From Streptomyces sp. NBC_01429 (GTDB taxonomy: Bacteria > Actinomycetota > Actinomycetes > Streptomycetales > Streptomycetaceae), in the NCBI RefSeq assembly GCF_036231945.1, contig NZ_CP109599.1, forward strand, positions 1-64,000: a stretch of 64,000 nt of DNA, in the 5' to 3' direction. Positions 9,715-19,628 of the stretch are shown here, piece by piece. How positions within the stretch are numbered: the first letter of the stretch is position 1; each line of letters begins with the position of its first letter. Position numbers and translations under genes: made by a program. The notes beneath the pieces are model-generated. The model saw only the letters and a program-made list of their open reading frames with translations. It was not told where the DNA came from and did no database searches.

Positions 9715-10158
9715 CCTCTTCAGAGGAACCGATAAGAAAGGCGACAGGCTATCAATGACGTGGCCATGCCCGCTCCCAGATCCCTCGATGCGGGCAGCGG
9801 ATACCGCCTGGCGGCAGGCACACCAGAAGGACCTGCGCACCCTCGCCGCCAACATCCGCGCCGAAACCGAAGACGCGCAGGGTGTCGACCAGGCCGGGGA
9901 AGCGGCCCTCGCGGGCGGGCCTTCGCGAGGTGGGCGAAGCGGACTGTCGTCGGGACAGCTCCGTCAGCTTTCGGGGCAGGCCGGAGAGCGTGGCGGTGAC
10001 GTCGGCGGCGAGATGGCAAGCGATCACGACCGACACCAAACCGGCGCATCGCGGCGAAGTCAGTGCGGGAAGGCTGTCACGGAACCGTACGGTCGCCGTC
10101 GCGCCGCGTACGGCTCAGAGCGAGTCGGCAAGGCTCGCCGCCCCTGCAAGGGCGAAGA
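9715..10158. other. Region with no firm gene
   Basis: It holds the promoter of the secreted-protein gene and then about 350 bases of unassigned DNA. A minus-strand frame at 9752-10039 (start MVSVVIACHLAADVTA) is open but lacks family features. It runs up to the left end of the IS3 element. Confidence 0.3.
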
Positions 10159-10197
10159 TGAGCTGTACTGAGTTTCGTGGAGTCCGATGATCTTGTT

Positions 10198-11160
10198 TCA
10201 GGCGGACTGCGGGGCTTGTCCCAGGCTCTGCCAGAAGTCCCGTTCGTACTCGGCGGGCGGTACGTAATCGAGAGCGGAGTGGAGACGCTCTTCGTTGTAC
10301 CACGTGACCCATTGGAAGATCGCTCGCTCGACCTGGCCGACGTCCCGCCAGGGACCCTGCATTTCGATCAACTAAGCTTTGAAGGTGCCGTTCAGCGCCT
10401 CGGCCATGGCGTTGTCGTACGAGTCCGCGACGGAACCGACCGACGCGGAGGCGCCGGTGTCCGACAGCCGGTCCGTGTAGCGAATTGATACGTATTACGA
10501 CCCCCTGTCGGAGTGGTGGACCAGGCCGGAGTCCTTCTTGATCCGCCGACGCCGCAGCGCCATCTCCAGTGCTTCCAGAGGGAGTTCGGTCCGCATATGG
10601 CTCGCGATCCGCCAGCCGACGATCATGCGGGAGAACACGTCCAGGACGAAGACGACGTAAGCCCAGCCGGACCAGGTTCTGACATAGGTCATGTCGGCGA
10701 CCCAGAGCCGGTCGGGGCCGTCGGCGGTGAAGTCCCGGTCGACCAGGTCCGGCGGCCTCGGCGCCGACGGCTCGCTGACGGTGGTTCGCCGGCGCCGGCC
10801 GCGGACGACGCCCTCGATGCCGAGCTCGGCCATCAGCCGCTCGATCGTGCAGCGGGCCACCTCGATGCCACCGCGCCGCAGCGCGCGGGTGATCCTTCGG
10901 GCTCCGTAACTCCCGCCGGACTCGGCGTGGGTCTGCTCGATCATGGGCATGAGCTGTTCCTCCCGCGGTCGGCGGGCGGACTTCGGGCGCTTCTCGCGGG
11001 CGAAGTACGTCGACGGCGACAGGTCCAGCTCCCGGCAGACGGCATCGCCCCCGAAGCCCTTCTCGCGCAGGTGGTCCATCACCTGCACGGCCTCGTCCGG
11101 GAACGGTCGATCCCCTGGGCACAAAACACCGAAGCGGCCTTCAGGATCCCATTGGCCCAC
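10198..11160 (-). pseudogene. IS3 transposase orfB with two stops
   Basis: The frame has the HTH_21 region CRELDLSPSTYFAREKRPKS and the rve core with DRLWVADMTYVRTWSGW (first Asp) and SGLVHHSDRGS (second Asp). The codon after RGS, normally Gln, is TAA; reading on gives YVSIRYTDRLSDTG, DNAMAEALNGTFKA (catalytic Glu), then TAG where Glu is expected, then LIEMQGPW and EERLHSALDYVPPAEYE. Two nonsense changes and otherwise good conservation imply fairly recent loss. Confidence 0.9.
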
Positions 11161-11390
11161 CTCAACGCAGCGTTCTCCTCGCGGAGTTGCTTGAGTTCGT
11201 CGAGCCCGGCCGTACTCAGCCGGCCGTCGCGTTCACCGGCATCCGCCTCGGCCTGGCGGACCCAGCCGCGCAAGGCTTCCTCGCGGATGCCGAGGCCCTT
11301 CGCAACGTGCGCGACGGGACGGCCCGTGGCGCGGACCTCGCGGACCGCCCGCACACGCAGCTCATCGGGGTATTTCCGTGGTGCCGGCAC
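11079..11390 (-). CDS. IS3 transposase orfA
   Basis: 103 residues with the IS3/IS911 HTH_Tnp_1 pattern: PRKYPDELRVRAVREV, then GIREEALRGWVRQAEADAGERDG and the leucine-zipper-like LKQLREENAALRWANGILKAA. It overlaps orfB in another frame, as usual for programmed -1 frameshifting. It is intact, but the orfB partner is dead. Confidence 0.85.
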   Translation of the reverse strand: MPAPRKYPDELRVRAVREVRATGRPVAHVAKGLGIREEALRGWVRQAEADAGERDGRLSTAGLDELKQLREENAALRWANGILKAASVFCAQGIDRSRTRPCR

Positions 11391-11531
11391 TGATGTCGTT
11401 CCCCTTCACCAGGATCGGAACCCTGGCATCAGGGACTCCACGAATCTCAGTGCAGCTCACGCAGGGGACGCCGAGTCCGAGAAGATGGGTTGCCTTGTCG
11501 GCAAGGTGATCGTCATCGCCAAGCGGGAGCG

Positions 11532-11657
11532 CCCGAGGGCAAGATCCTGGTCCAGGGCGAGCAGTGGGAGTCCGGCCCCGATCCGTGGCCTGAGCCAGTC
11601 TGGTACGACGACAATCCGTACGACGCGGAAGTGGCCGGGGCGTCAATGACGCGGTGA
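11532..11657 (+). pseudogene. C-terminal gene fragment, unknown
   Basis: A plus-strand frame gives GKILVQGEQWESGPDPWP then EPVWYDDNPYDAEVAGASM before TGA. Its composition is coding-like, but no start lies within it and the upstream part is missing, probably cut off by the IS3 insertion. Family not recognised. The DNA from 11460 to 11826 otherwise holds only the terminator. Confidence 0.35.
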
Positions 11658-11771
11658 CGGCCGAACTGCGCTGGCCTGCCGCGCTTCCCGTACGCCGATA
11701 ACCAACACTCAAGCGCGGGCGGTCACGGCGCTCTGCGGGCCCCGGACGGGCGCGGTCGTGCGGATGTGCGG

Positions 11772-11801
11772 CGGCCCCGCAGCCGTCCGGCTGCGGGGCC
11801 G
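11772..11801. terminator. 13-bp stem hairpin after protease gene
   Basis: CGGCCCCGCAGCC pairs with GGCTGCGGGGCCG around a 4-base loop. It lies 25 bases past the stop of the minus-strand metalloprotease gene. Confidence 0.8.
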
Positions 11802-11826
11802 TACTCCGGTGCACGTCAGAGGCGCG

Positions 11827-14097
11827 TCAGAAGGTCAGTTTCCAGCTGTCCAGGTAGCCGACGAAGTGGCTGATCTCGTCACGGACGCGGAGCTTCCATG
11901 TTCCGTGGGCCGGCTGCGCGGAGGCGTCGACCGTGTACGTGGTGTCCACGTCGGCAACGTAGTCGAACGCGTTGGAGCCCTTCAGACGGTAGGTGGAGCC
12001 GTCGGGACCCACCAGGTCGATGATCAGGTCACCCCGGAAGGGGTGCACGATCTTCACGTAGACCTGAAGTGTGCTCGGCGCGTTGCCGCTGCGGCCGACG
12101 ACGGTGGCGGGGGACTCGATGTACGTCCTGCTGCCGTCGGGGATGCTGTAGTCCGTGGGGTTCTCCCAGACGTCCGCCCCGTAGGCGGTGACGTTCCAGT
12201 CGATGGACGTGGAGGCCGAACCGCCGCCGGAGTCCGTCACGGTGACCGTGGAGGTGGAGTACCCGGCGTCGCGCGGGACGCCGGAGATGAGCCCGGTGGA
12301 CCGTTTGATGCGCAGGCCCTCGGGCAGATCGGCGGCCGCGTAGGTCAGCCTGGCGCCGGTGCGGGTGGTCACGGCCTCGATCTGCACGGCGGTGCGGGTC
12401 CTGGTGACGGCCGGCTGGTAACCGGCGCGGGTGAGCAGGATGCCGTTCACCACGCGGTCGCCGACGTTGACCGCGGCCCAGGCGTTGGCCACTGACTCGA
12501 AGACCCCGGTATCGACGCCGAACTGGTCCTTGGCGGCCTTGAGAGTGGCGACGCGGGCACCCGCGTAGTCGGTGGAGGAAGTCATGTAGGTGGTAAGCGC
12601 GCGGTACCAGATCTGCGCGGCGTTGTCGATGCCTATGCCGGAGACCGGCAGGCCGTCATAGGTGGCGCTGTCGTACGAGACACCGTTGACGGTCTTGGTG
12701 CCGCTGCCTTCGGCCAGCAGGTAGAAGAAGTGGTTCGCCGGGCCCGAGGAGTAGTGGACGTCCGCGTTGGCGAGGGTGACGGACCAGTAGTCCCTTGAGG
12801 CGCCGTCCTTGGAGGGCTGGTCCATGTAGCGCAGCGGCGTGCCGTTGCCGCGGAAGTCGATCTTCTCGCCGATGAGCTAGTCGGGCACATCCGCGGGGTT
12901 GTCGGCGTGGAACTCCGTCGCTGTGCCCATGATGTCGCTGGTGGCCTCGTTCAGGCCGCCGGACTCGCCGCTGTACACGAGGCCAGCCGTGACGGAGGTG
13001 ACTCCGTGGGTCATCTCGTGACCGGCGACGTCCAGCGAGGTCAACGGCTTTGCGTTGTTGGCCCCGTCGCCGTAGGTCATGCAGAAACAGCCGTCGTCCC
13101 AGAAGGCGTTGGCGTAATTGGTGCCGTAGTGGACGTTGGTGTGGGCGGCGACGCCGTCGTTGCGTATGCCGTTGCGGCCGAAGGCGTCCTGGTAGAAGTC
13201 CCAGGTCTCCTGGGCTCCGAAGGCGGCGTCCACAGCGGCTGTCTGGCCGTCGGTGTTGGTGCCGTCGCCCCAGACGTCGTCGTCGTCGGTGTAGAGAGCG
13301 CCGTCGTCGGTGACGCCGTGGGCGAGGTCGTACGTCTTGTGGCCCCCGCGCGTGTTGTCGGTCAGCTCGTACGTGTCGCCCGACTGCGTGGTGCCGATCG
13401 GGACGGTGCCGTTGTACCGGCCGTGGCCGGTGCCGGTCGCAATGGTCTCGAACTGCGACAGGGCCTCACCCGTCCGGGCGTCGGTGACGACGTGCAGTGC
13501 GCTGGGGGTGCCGTCGTCCTGTAGGCCGGTGGCCACGGCTTCCCAGGCGAGGGCGGGTCTCCCGGTCGCGGCCCAGACGACCAGCCTCGGGGCTTCCTCG
13601 ACCTTCGCCTTCTGCACGCCCTCGGAGGCGGCGGTCTCGACCGCCGCCTCCCGCGCCGTGTCGGCCAGGATCCCGGCCTTCGTCGTCGGGACCGTCAACG
13701 GGGCATCGGTGGCCTTGGTGACGGTCTCCTCGTCGGAGCCCTCATGGACCACCAGGTCGCCGCCGAGGACGGGAAGACCGGCCAGGGTCCGCTCGTAACG
13801 CGTGTGTACGGTCCCGTCGGCGTCCTTGACGACATCCTTCACGAGCAGCTTCTCGGTGCTGCCGAGGTCCAGGGCGCTCGCGGTGGCGGTCGCGGACACC
13901 GAAGCCCGCTGGAGCAGCGCCGCACGCCTGGCCGGAGTCAGCTCCACCTGGGCGGCGCCGGGCCGGGGCGTGGCGACGATCTTCTTCGGGGGTGCCGTCA
14001 ATGGCTGCGCAGCGGCAGGACTCGTCTGCACGCCGGCGGCGAGCAGAGCAGCCACGGTGACCAGCGCTCCGGCGGCGGGCAGGCGCCGTCCGGTCAC
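11827..14097 (-). pseudogene. Secreted M4 metalloprotease broken by TAG
   Basis: One frame of 757 codons with a single TAG at codon 407 (12877-12879), where homologues have Tyr (VPDYLIGEK). Start chosen at GTG 14097, after GAGG, giving a signal peptide ending near SPAAAQ. Then come the FTP and PepSY propeptide region (about 40-230), the thermolysin-like domain with HEMTH zinc motif at 360-364 and GLNEATSD with the third ligand Glu384, the C-terminal M4 helices after the stop (NHFFYLLAEGSG, GIGIDNAAQIWYRAL), a putative Ig repeat (LPEGLRIKRSTGLISGVP), and a P/proprotein-convertase domain at the end. Everything on both sides of the stop is conserved, so the change is recent, a sequencing error, or read through. 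Confidence 0.85.
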
Positions 14098-14631
14098 CGT
14101 CGGCCTCAGCGATTCAGCTCCGTTTCCTCGGGTGGTCCTGGTGCCTTGGGTGCCGTGTTGACCTTCGGTGTTTCGGCTAAACGTCGGGGGGCGCAATGAA
14201 GATCCTTCCGATGCGGCCGTGGCGGTGCTGCCTGATGAACCCGGACAGCACGGTTGTGGCGCCGGGACGCGCACGCGGGAACGGGCCTCGGCCCGCAAGG
14301 GAGCCCAAGGCCCGGACCTGTCCCGCTCGATTGAAGATCTTCCCATAAACAGAGTATTCTTGTCAGGTACATTGCAAAAATGTTCGATGCGCAACCACGC
14401 GACTCGGACAACAAGCCCAACATCACATCAACGAGGGTTACGAGTTGGTGCGTGATAGCGGGTAAGGCGTCGTGCCTGGTCGGTGGCATGGTCCGACTGT
14501 GGCGATCGTGGTCAATCGGGCGGTGCTGACGCAACGGCTGTTCACAGGAATCTCTCGGCGTCATCTCGCGCGCCTGGTCGAGGAGATGGCGGTGCCGTGG
14601 CAGGCTGGCATCGAGGGCCGCCGTCATGTAG
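14098..14631. other. Promoter region and unassigned DNA
   Basis: It must hold the promoter of the minus-strand protease gene; a relatively AT-rich patch around 14335-14390 is the likeliest place. No gene is supported on either strand. Confidence 0.4.
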
Positions 14632-14790
14632 ATCAAGGAGATCCACGCCGACCCCGGTGGGATCCACGGCTCGCCGCGCGTGCACGCCGTACTCAAGCGC
14701 GAGAGCGTCCACGTGGAGCGACTGATGCGTGAGGCCAACATCGCGGAGATCAGCCCGCGCCGGAGCGGCTTCACGCGCCGCGACCCCAAG
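14632..14790 (+). pseudogene. IS3 orfB fragment
   Basis: Reads IKEIHADPGGIHGSPRVHAV, then SVHV, ERLMREANIAEISPRRSGF and TRRDPK. It is closely related to residues 136-193 of the IS3 transposase at 15110-16333. It has no start and changes directly into an IS256 fragment at about 14791. Confidence 0.75.
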
Positions 14791-15041
14791 GTCTCGAACG
14801 CTCTGCCGAAGTCCGCACGGCCGGGCGCGACGAAGGCCATGCAAGAGATCTACAAGGCAGAGGATCGCGCGCACGCCGAGAAGGCGATCGAGGCGATCAC
14901 AAAGACCTACAGCGCCAAGTGGCCCAAGGCCGTCGCGAAGATCACCGACGACGCGGACGAATTGGCCGGCGTTCTACGACTTTCCGGCGGAGCACTGGGT
15001 CCACCTGCGCACGACGCATCCCATCGAGTCGACGTTCTCGT
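14791..15041 (+). pseudogene. IS256 transposase fragment
   Basis: Reads NALPKSARPGATKAMQEIY, AEDRAHAEKAIEAITKTY and KAVAKITDDADEL, then after a one-base shift FYDFPAEHWVHLRTTHPIES. This is the C-terminal third of an IS256-type transposase, different from the intact one at 5378. It ends exactly where the following IS3 element starts, so it was interrupted by that insertion. Confidence 0.75.
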
Positions 15042-15109
15042 GAGGTTCCCCCGAGATGCGGAGGAAGCTGACAGTAGGTCAGGTGGGACTCATGAGAGGA
15101 CCTGTGTCC

Positions 15110-16333
15110 GTGGCTGCACCTCGGAAACTCTCGCTCGAGTTGCGTGAGTGAGCGGTACGGATGTACCGCACCACCGAGCCGAAGCCGCGGACCAAGAAGC
15201 TGGCCGTCGACCTCGGCGTGCACCCAGAGGCCCTGCGCGGCTGGATCCGCCGGGCCGAGGCGGACGCCGGCGAGCGCGACGACTGTCTCAGCACCGGCGA
15301 ACGTGCCGGGCTCACGGCCCTGCGCAAGGAGAACTCCCAGCTCAAGCGGGCGAATGACGTCCTGCGGACGGCCTCGGCTTTTTTCGCGGCGCAACTCGCC
15401 CCGACCCGGCCCAGGTTGACAGCGCTCGTTGACGAGCATCCCCGCCTGGGAGCCGAGTGCGTCCTGTGGGAACTGCGCATCCCCTCCTCCACCTGCTACC
15501 GATGGCGCCGTGCGGAGAAGGAACCGTGCGAACGGCGACGCCGCGACGTCGAACTGGCCGAGCGGATCAAGGAGATCCACGCGGAATCCGGCGGCAATTA
15601 CGGCTCGCCGCGCGTGCACGCCGTCCTCAGACGCGAGGGCACACACGTGGGCCGCAAGCGGGTCGAGCGCCTGATGCGCGAGGCCGGCATCGCGGGGACC
15701 AGCCCGCGACGGAAGGGCTTCACGCGCCGCGATCCCAAGACCGGCCTCGCCCCGGACCTGGTCAACCGGGACTTCACCGCACCGGCGCCGAACCGGTTGT
15801 GGGTCACCGGCCTCACGATGGTCTCCACCGGCGAGGGACCGTTGTGGCTCTCCGCGATCCGGGACGCGTTCTCCCGCCGGGTGGTCGCGTGGGAGACCTC
15901 CGCCCGCGCGGACGCCGACCTGGTCCTGGCCACGCTGGAGTACGCGCTCGCGTCCCGCGAGGTCGAGCCGGGCAAGCTCATTCACCACACCGACCACGGC
16001 TGCCAGTACACGTCCACCAAGCTCACAACCCGGCTCATGCAGGCGGGAGTCGAGGCATCCATGGGCTCCGTCGGCGACTCCTGCGACAACGCCCTCGCGG
16101 AGAACCTCTCGATGCTCATCCAAACCGAATGCATCCGTGGCCGCACCTACACGACAAGGGCCGAGACGAATCTCGCGCTCTTCGAGTACATCGACGGCTT
16201 CTATAACTCCCGCCGCACCCAGGAACGGCTCGGTTTCCTCAGCCCGATCGAGTTCGAAGAGAAGTACTACGCCAAGCAGGCCACGGCCGAACCAACGAAC
16301 CTGAACACCCGTCAACCCCTGCTGACCAGCTAA
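15110..16333 (+). pseudogene. IS3 transposase, fused frame, dead catalytic site
   Basis: A GTG at 15110 opens VAAPRKLSLELRE, interrupted by TGA (15149-15151, normally Arg), then an open frame of 390 codons from ATG 15161. OrfA (GVHPEALRGWIRRAEADAGERD) and orfB, normally in different frames, are continuous here through AFFAAQLAPTRPR. In the rve domain the first catalytic Asp has become Gly (NRLWVTGLTM, residue 217 of the 390), while D278 (HHTDHG) and E314 (DNALAENL) remain with correct D-35-E spacing. The element is very likely inactive. Ends lie near 15042 and 16348. Confidence 0.85.
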
Positions 16334-16345
16334 CGGCTCAGGACA

Positions 16346-16642
16346 CTAGGTCCGCGCCACATCCAGCCAGCGCCACACCGTGCGCACATTCACCCCGCCG
16401 ACCTGGGCACCCGCACGCACATGCGCCGTAGTCAACGCCCCGGCCGCCTCAAGCTCCAGCAGCCGCGCGACCAGCACCAGTCTGGACACCCTCAGCCCCG
16501 CCGTGACCTCACCCCACACACCCGGCTCGCCCACCCCACACCCTTCCGCCGCGGACACCAACACCCACCACGGTGCAGCCGCGCAGACCTCGGAAGGATC
16601 AGAAGTACTGTTCCCGAGACAGCCGAGCGGAGCGGGGTGCAC
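16346..16642 (-). pseudogene. HTH fragment of an integrase-type transposase
   Basis: The C-terminal part reads VARLLELEAAGALTTAHVRAG then GVNVRTVWRWLDVAR, the N-terminal HTH seen in Mu/TniA-like integrase-core transposases of Streptomyces. The frame stops right at the end of the IS3 element, so the rest has been cut away. Upstream residues are of doubtful meaning. Confidence 0.5.
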
Positions 16643-17211
16643 CGCCCCATGACAGCCACGCCCGCCCCAGGTACCGTCCCGTGTCAGTGACCGCGCTCTG
16701 CCTCAACACCCGACCAGCGAAACAACCTCAACCTGACATGCCGTCACTGACACCCACCCACCGACACCAACCCGGCACATCGCACGCAGCAGGACGCCGG
16801 TCTCGGGGGCTTCGACGACCCGGTTCACTGCGGCGCGGCCTGACGGTGCGCGGCGAGCGCGCGGTGGTGGCCGTCCGAGGCAGTCTCCCGGGGGCGCACC
16901 GGCCCGGCGGGCACGGTCGAGGGCGCCGGACCGGCAGCCGCCGGCTCGGGCACCGGCACCGCGCCCGGCGCCCGGATACTCGGGGAACGGACAACCGTGC
17001 GGCCGGCTGACTTGTGAGCGGCCACGACGACCCGGGGCTGCTCCAGCCGGGCCTTCGACACCCAGGCCGACGACTCGCCTGCGGACACACGACCAACCGG
17101 CCGGAGCCCGCGTCGTACGACACGGCGCTGACGCGCCCGGCGAACTCCAAATTCCTGACCTGGCTCGACGAGCACGAACAGCGACTCGGTCCGGCGGCGC
17201 CCTGAGTCGCA
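16643..17211. other. Region with no firm gene
   Basis: No complete gene. A plus-strand stretch near 17130-17205 (ALTRPANSKFLTWLDEHEQR then stop) looks like the C-terminal end of a lost gene, and a stretch at about 16845 reads VRGERAVVAVRG, like the start of an anti-sigma antagonist domain. Neither is long enough to name. Confidence 0.3.
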
Positions 17212-17820
17212 TCAGTCGCGGGCGGGGCCGCGGCCGGCCCGCAGGATCTCGTCGGAGAGCTCGGGCTCGACGTGGCGTACGGCGCGGGCGAGCATCAGCG
17301 CCCCGACCATTTCACTGAGCAGACGGATGGCCCTGCGGCGGGCCTCGCCCGAATCGAGCTCGTGGCCCTTCTCCTCGGCTTCGCGCAGGAACTCGGCGGC
17401 GAAGCCGGTGAGATAACCCTCGACGCCTTCGGCGTACACGCTCTGCACGTCTTCGCTGTGCCGTCCGGCGTCGGTGACCAGGGAGGCGGAGGGGCAACCG
17501 CCGTCCGGGTCGTCACGGTGCGCGGTGGACAGGTACCCGGCCGTGACCCGCTCCAGCGGAGAGCCGCCCTGGTCCGGACCGTCCTCGATCGTCCGGGCCA
17601 GGCTCCCGAGCGAGGCGGCGAAGGAGGCGCCGCACACCTCCACGGCCAGGTCGTTCTTGGAGGCGAAGTGGTTGTAGAAGCCGCCGTGCGTGAGTCCCGC
17701 TTCGTTCATCAGCTCGGCGATGCCGACCGCGTCGATGCCCTGCGAGCGAAACATGCGGCCCGCCGCTTCGAGGATGTTCTGCCGGTTGCGGGCCTTGTCC
17801 TCCTTGGTGATCCGCGGCAT
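17212..17820 (-). CDS. TetR regulator, NemR-like
   Basis: 202 residues. HTH: NRQNILEAAGRMFRSQGIDAVG then GLTHGGFYNHFASKNDLAVEV. The ligand domain has DPDGGCPSASLVTDAGR, a pattern of the NemR/AcuR side of the family with one conserved Cys near 109. NemR represses an N-ethylmaleimide reductase of the Old Yellow Enzyme family and responds to electrophiles and hypochlorous acid. Here the divergent operon also contains an OYE homologue, so a similar electrophile-sensing role is inferred. Two related palindromes lie between them. Confidence 0.9.
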   Translation of the reverse strand: MPRITKEDKARNRQNILEAAGRMFRSQGIDAVGIAELMNEAGLTHGGFYNHFASKNDLAVEVCGASFAASLGSLARTIEDGPDQGGSPLERVTAGYLSTAHRDDPDGGCPSASLVTDAGRHSEDVQSVYAEGVEGYLTGFAAEFLREAEEKGHELDSGEARRRAIRLLSEMVGALMLARAVRHVEPELSDEILRAGRGPARD

Positions 17821-17857
17821 TGCCGTCCTCTCCCGTCACTCTCGACTTGACCTTTTT

Positions 17858-17903
17858 AATGATGCCTCTCATTATAACAGGAGTTCCAATGATGCCCATC
17901 ATC
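17858..17903. promoter_or_regulatory. Twin AATGATGCC operators
   Basis: AATGATGCC occurs at 17858 and again at 17888, each followed by an inverted half (TCATT in the first, ATCAT in the second), giving short palindromes 30 bases apart, on the same face of the helix. The second lies 25 bases before the MDR start. Likely sites for the divergent TetR protein. Confidence 0.65.
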
Positions 17904-17927
17904 AATAGTTCGTGGAAGGGGAGCGTC

Positions 17928-18935
17928 ATGCGTGCCATCACCTACGACCAGCACGGAGAAGCCGGGCAGGTACTACGCCTGAGCGAGCAGCCGGTACCTG
18001 CCGCGCCCTCGGCCGGGCAGGTGCGGGTGCGGGTCCTGTCCCGGCCGATCCACCCCGGCGACCTGGCGGGAGTGGAGGGCCTTTTGGGCGGGCCGCGGCA
18101 GCGGTTCGCCACGCCACGGATTCCCGGCGTGGAGGGAATGGGCGTCATCGAGACCGTCGGCGAGGCCGTGCGGGATCTGCGGCCCGGTCAACGGGTGGCT
18201 TTCTTCCCGGCGCCGGCCGCGTGGAGCGAACTCGTCACGGCGCCGACCGATCTGGTGGTGCCGGTGCCCGAGGGCCTCAGCGACGAGACCGCGGCCTTGA
18301 TGCTGGTCAACCCGCTCACCCTGCTCACCTTGCTGCGGGCGGTCGAGGACGCCCAGCACGGCCAGGCAGGTCCGGTGGTGCAGACGGCCGCCGGTTCGTC
18401 GGTAGGAAAACTGGTCAGCGCCGCAGCACTCAAGCACGGGATCCCGCTGGTCAACCTGGTACGCAATACTCCGGGGGCGCAGACCTTGCGGCAGCGCTTC
18501 CCCGCACTGCCGGCCATCTCGACGGCCGACGCCGACTGGCGCACTCAGGTCCAGGACGCGACCGGCGGCCGGGGTGCCCAGGTCGTACTGGACGCGGTGG
18601 GCGGATCCCTGACCGGTGAGCTGGCCGGGCTGCTCGCCGACGGCGGCACGCTGATCACCTACGGACAGCTCGGTTCCGGCAGCACACCGCTGGAGTCGCT
18701 CGCGCTGACCCCGCGGGCCCTGACCGTGCGGGGCGTGTCCATCGGCCAGTGGATGACCCGCACGCCCGAGGAACGGGCCGAGGACGTCGCCTTCGCCGCC
18801 CGTCTGGCCGCGACCTCCCCGGAACTCCTCGAGGTCGCAGCCAGCTACGACCTCGCCGACTTCGCGAAGGCCATCGACCATGGCCGCCGCCCCGGCAAGA
18901 GCGGAACCGTCCTGCTCACCAGCCCCGCATCCTGA
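17928..18935 (+). CDS. Quinone-reductase-like MDR oxidoreductase
   Basis: 335 residues of the zinc-free medium-chain dehydrogenase/reductase class (QOR/ETR-like), cytoplasmic, NADPH-dependent by family. GroES-like N-terminal domain to about 115; Rossmann domain with AAGSSVGKLV at 144-153. LPALPAISTADADWRTQV and VVLDAVGGSLTGELAG are typical. Zinc-ligand cysteines are absent. ATG 17928 follows GGAAGGGGAG. First gene of a three-gene operon with a NADP-binding reductase (20-base gap) and an OYE homologue. Confidence 0.9.
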   Translation: MRAITYDQHGEAGQVLRLSEQPVPAAPSAGQVRVRVLSRPIHPGDLAGVEGLLGGPRQRFATPRIPGVEGMGVIETVGEAVRDLRPGQRVAFFPAPAAWSELVTAPTDLVVPVPEGLSDETAALMLVNPLTLLTLLRAVEDAQHGQAGPVVQTAAGSSVGKLVSAAALKHGIPLVNLVRNTPGAQTLRQRFPALPAISTADADWRTQVQDATGGRGAQVVLDAVGGSLTGELAGLLADGGTLITYGQLGSGSTPLESLALTPRALTVRGVSIGQWMTRTPEERAEDVAFAARLAATSPELLEVAASYDLADFAKAIDHGRRPGKSGTVLLTSPAS

Positions 18936-18955
18936 ACCCCACGAAGGGCACTGCT

Positions 18956-19558
18956 ATGAAGATCGGAACCCTCGGCGCCGGAACCGTCGCCCGGGCCATC
19001 GCCCGCCACGCCGTGGCCCACGGGTGTCAAGTCGTACTGAGCAACAGCCGCGGCCCCGCCTCCCTGGCCGGGATCGCCGACGAACTCGGACCGCTCGCCA
19101 AGGCCGGCACCCCGGAGGAAGCCGCAGCGGCGGAACTCGTGGTGCTCGCGGTCGGCTGGCCCCAGATCCCGGACGCGGTAGCCGGCCTGCCACCCTTCGA
19201 CGGGCGCATCGTCATCGACGCCACCAACCAGTTCCTCTCCCCGTCCCCGCATGCGAAGATCGCCGACCTCGGCGAGCTGACCGGCAGCGAACACGTCGCC
19301 TCACTGCTGCCCGGAGCCCGCGTCGTCAAGGCGTTCAACACCCTCCACGGCCAGTACATCGCCGCCGACCCGCGTCACCAGGCCGGGCGCCAGCTGCTGT
19401 TCCTCGCCGGTGACGACGCCGACGCCAAGACGACCGTGAAGGACCTCACCGCCGCCTTCGGCTTCGCCCCCGTCGACCTCGGCTCCTTGCGCGAGGGCGG
19501 ACGCCTCATGCAGCTCGGCGGCCCGCTCTCCGCCCTCCACGCCCTCAAACAGGACTGA
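18956..19558 (+). CDS. NADPH-dependent F420 reductase-like protein
   Basis: 200 residues. The N-terminal Rossmann motif KIGTLGAGTVARAIARH, followed by LSNSRGP, matches the F420:NADP oxidoreductase (NADP_oxidored_F420) family that moves electrons between NADP and cofactor F420. AELVVLAVGWPQIP and VVKAFNTLHGQY are family marks. The length is slightly below the usual 210-230. In this operon it could supply reduced cofactor to the neighbouring reductases, which is inference; many family members have drifted to other dinucleotide-binding roles. Confidence 0.85.
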   Translation: MKIGTLGAGTVARAIARHAVAHGCQVVLSNSRGPASLAGIADELGPLAKAGTPEEAAAAELVVLAVGWPQIPDAVAGLPPFDGRIVIDATNQFLSPSPHAKIADLGELTGSEHVASLLPGARVVKAFNTLHGQYIAADPRHQAGRQLLFLAGDDADAKTTVKDLTAAFGFAPVDLGSLREGGRLMQLGGPLSALHALKQD

Positions 19559-19628
19559 GCCGGGGCCCCCGCCCATTCCTCGCTCCCCTCCTCATCCTCA
19601 TCCACCCCTCGAAACAAGGAAATTGCTG

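Larger units (their letters stand above)
10159..11459 (-). mobile_element. Decayed IS3-family element with ends
   Basis: Bounded by 27-base inverted repeats (10159-10185 and 11433-11459) that differ at two positions and share CGTGGAGTCC. It contains orfA and orfB on the minus strand; orfB has two stop codons, so the element cannot move by itself. No target duplication is evident. Confidence 0.85.

Noticed and set aside
14942-16315. Minus-strand frame of about 457 codons
   Set aside because: Antisense to the IS3 transposase whose motifs are unmistakable on the plus strand.
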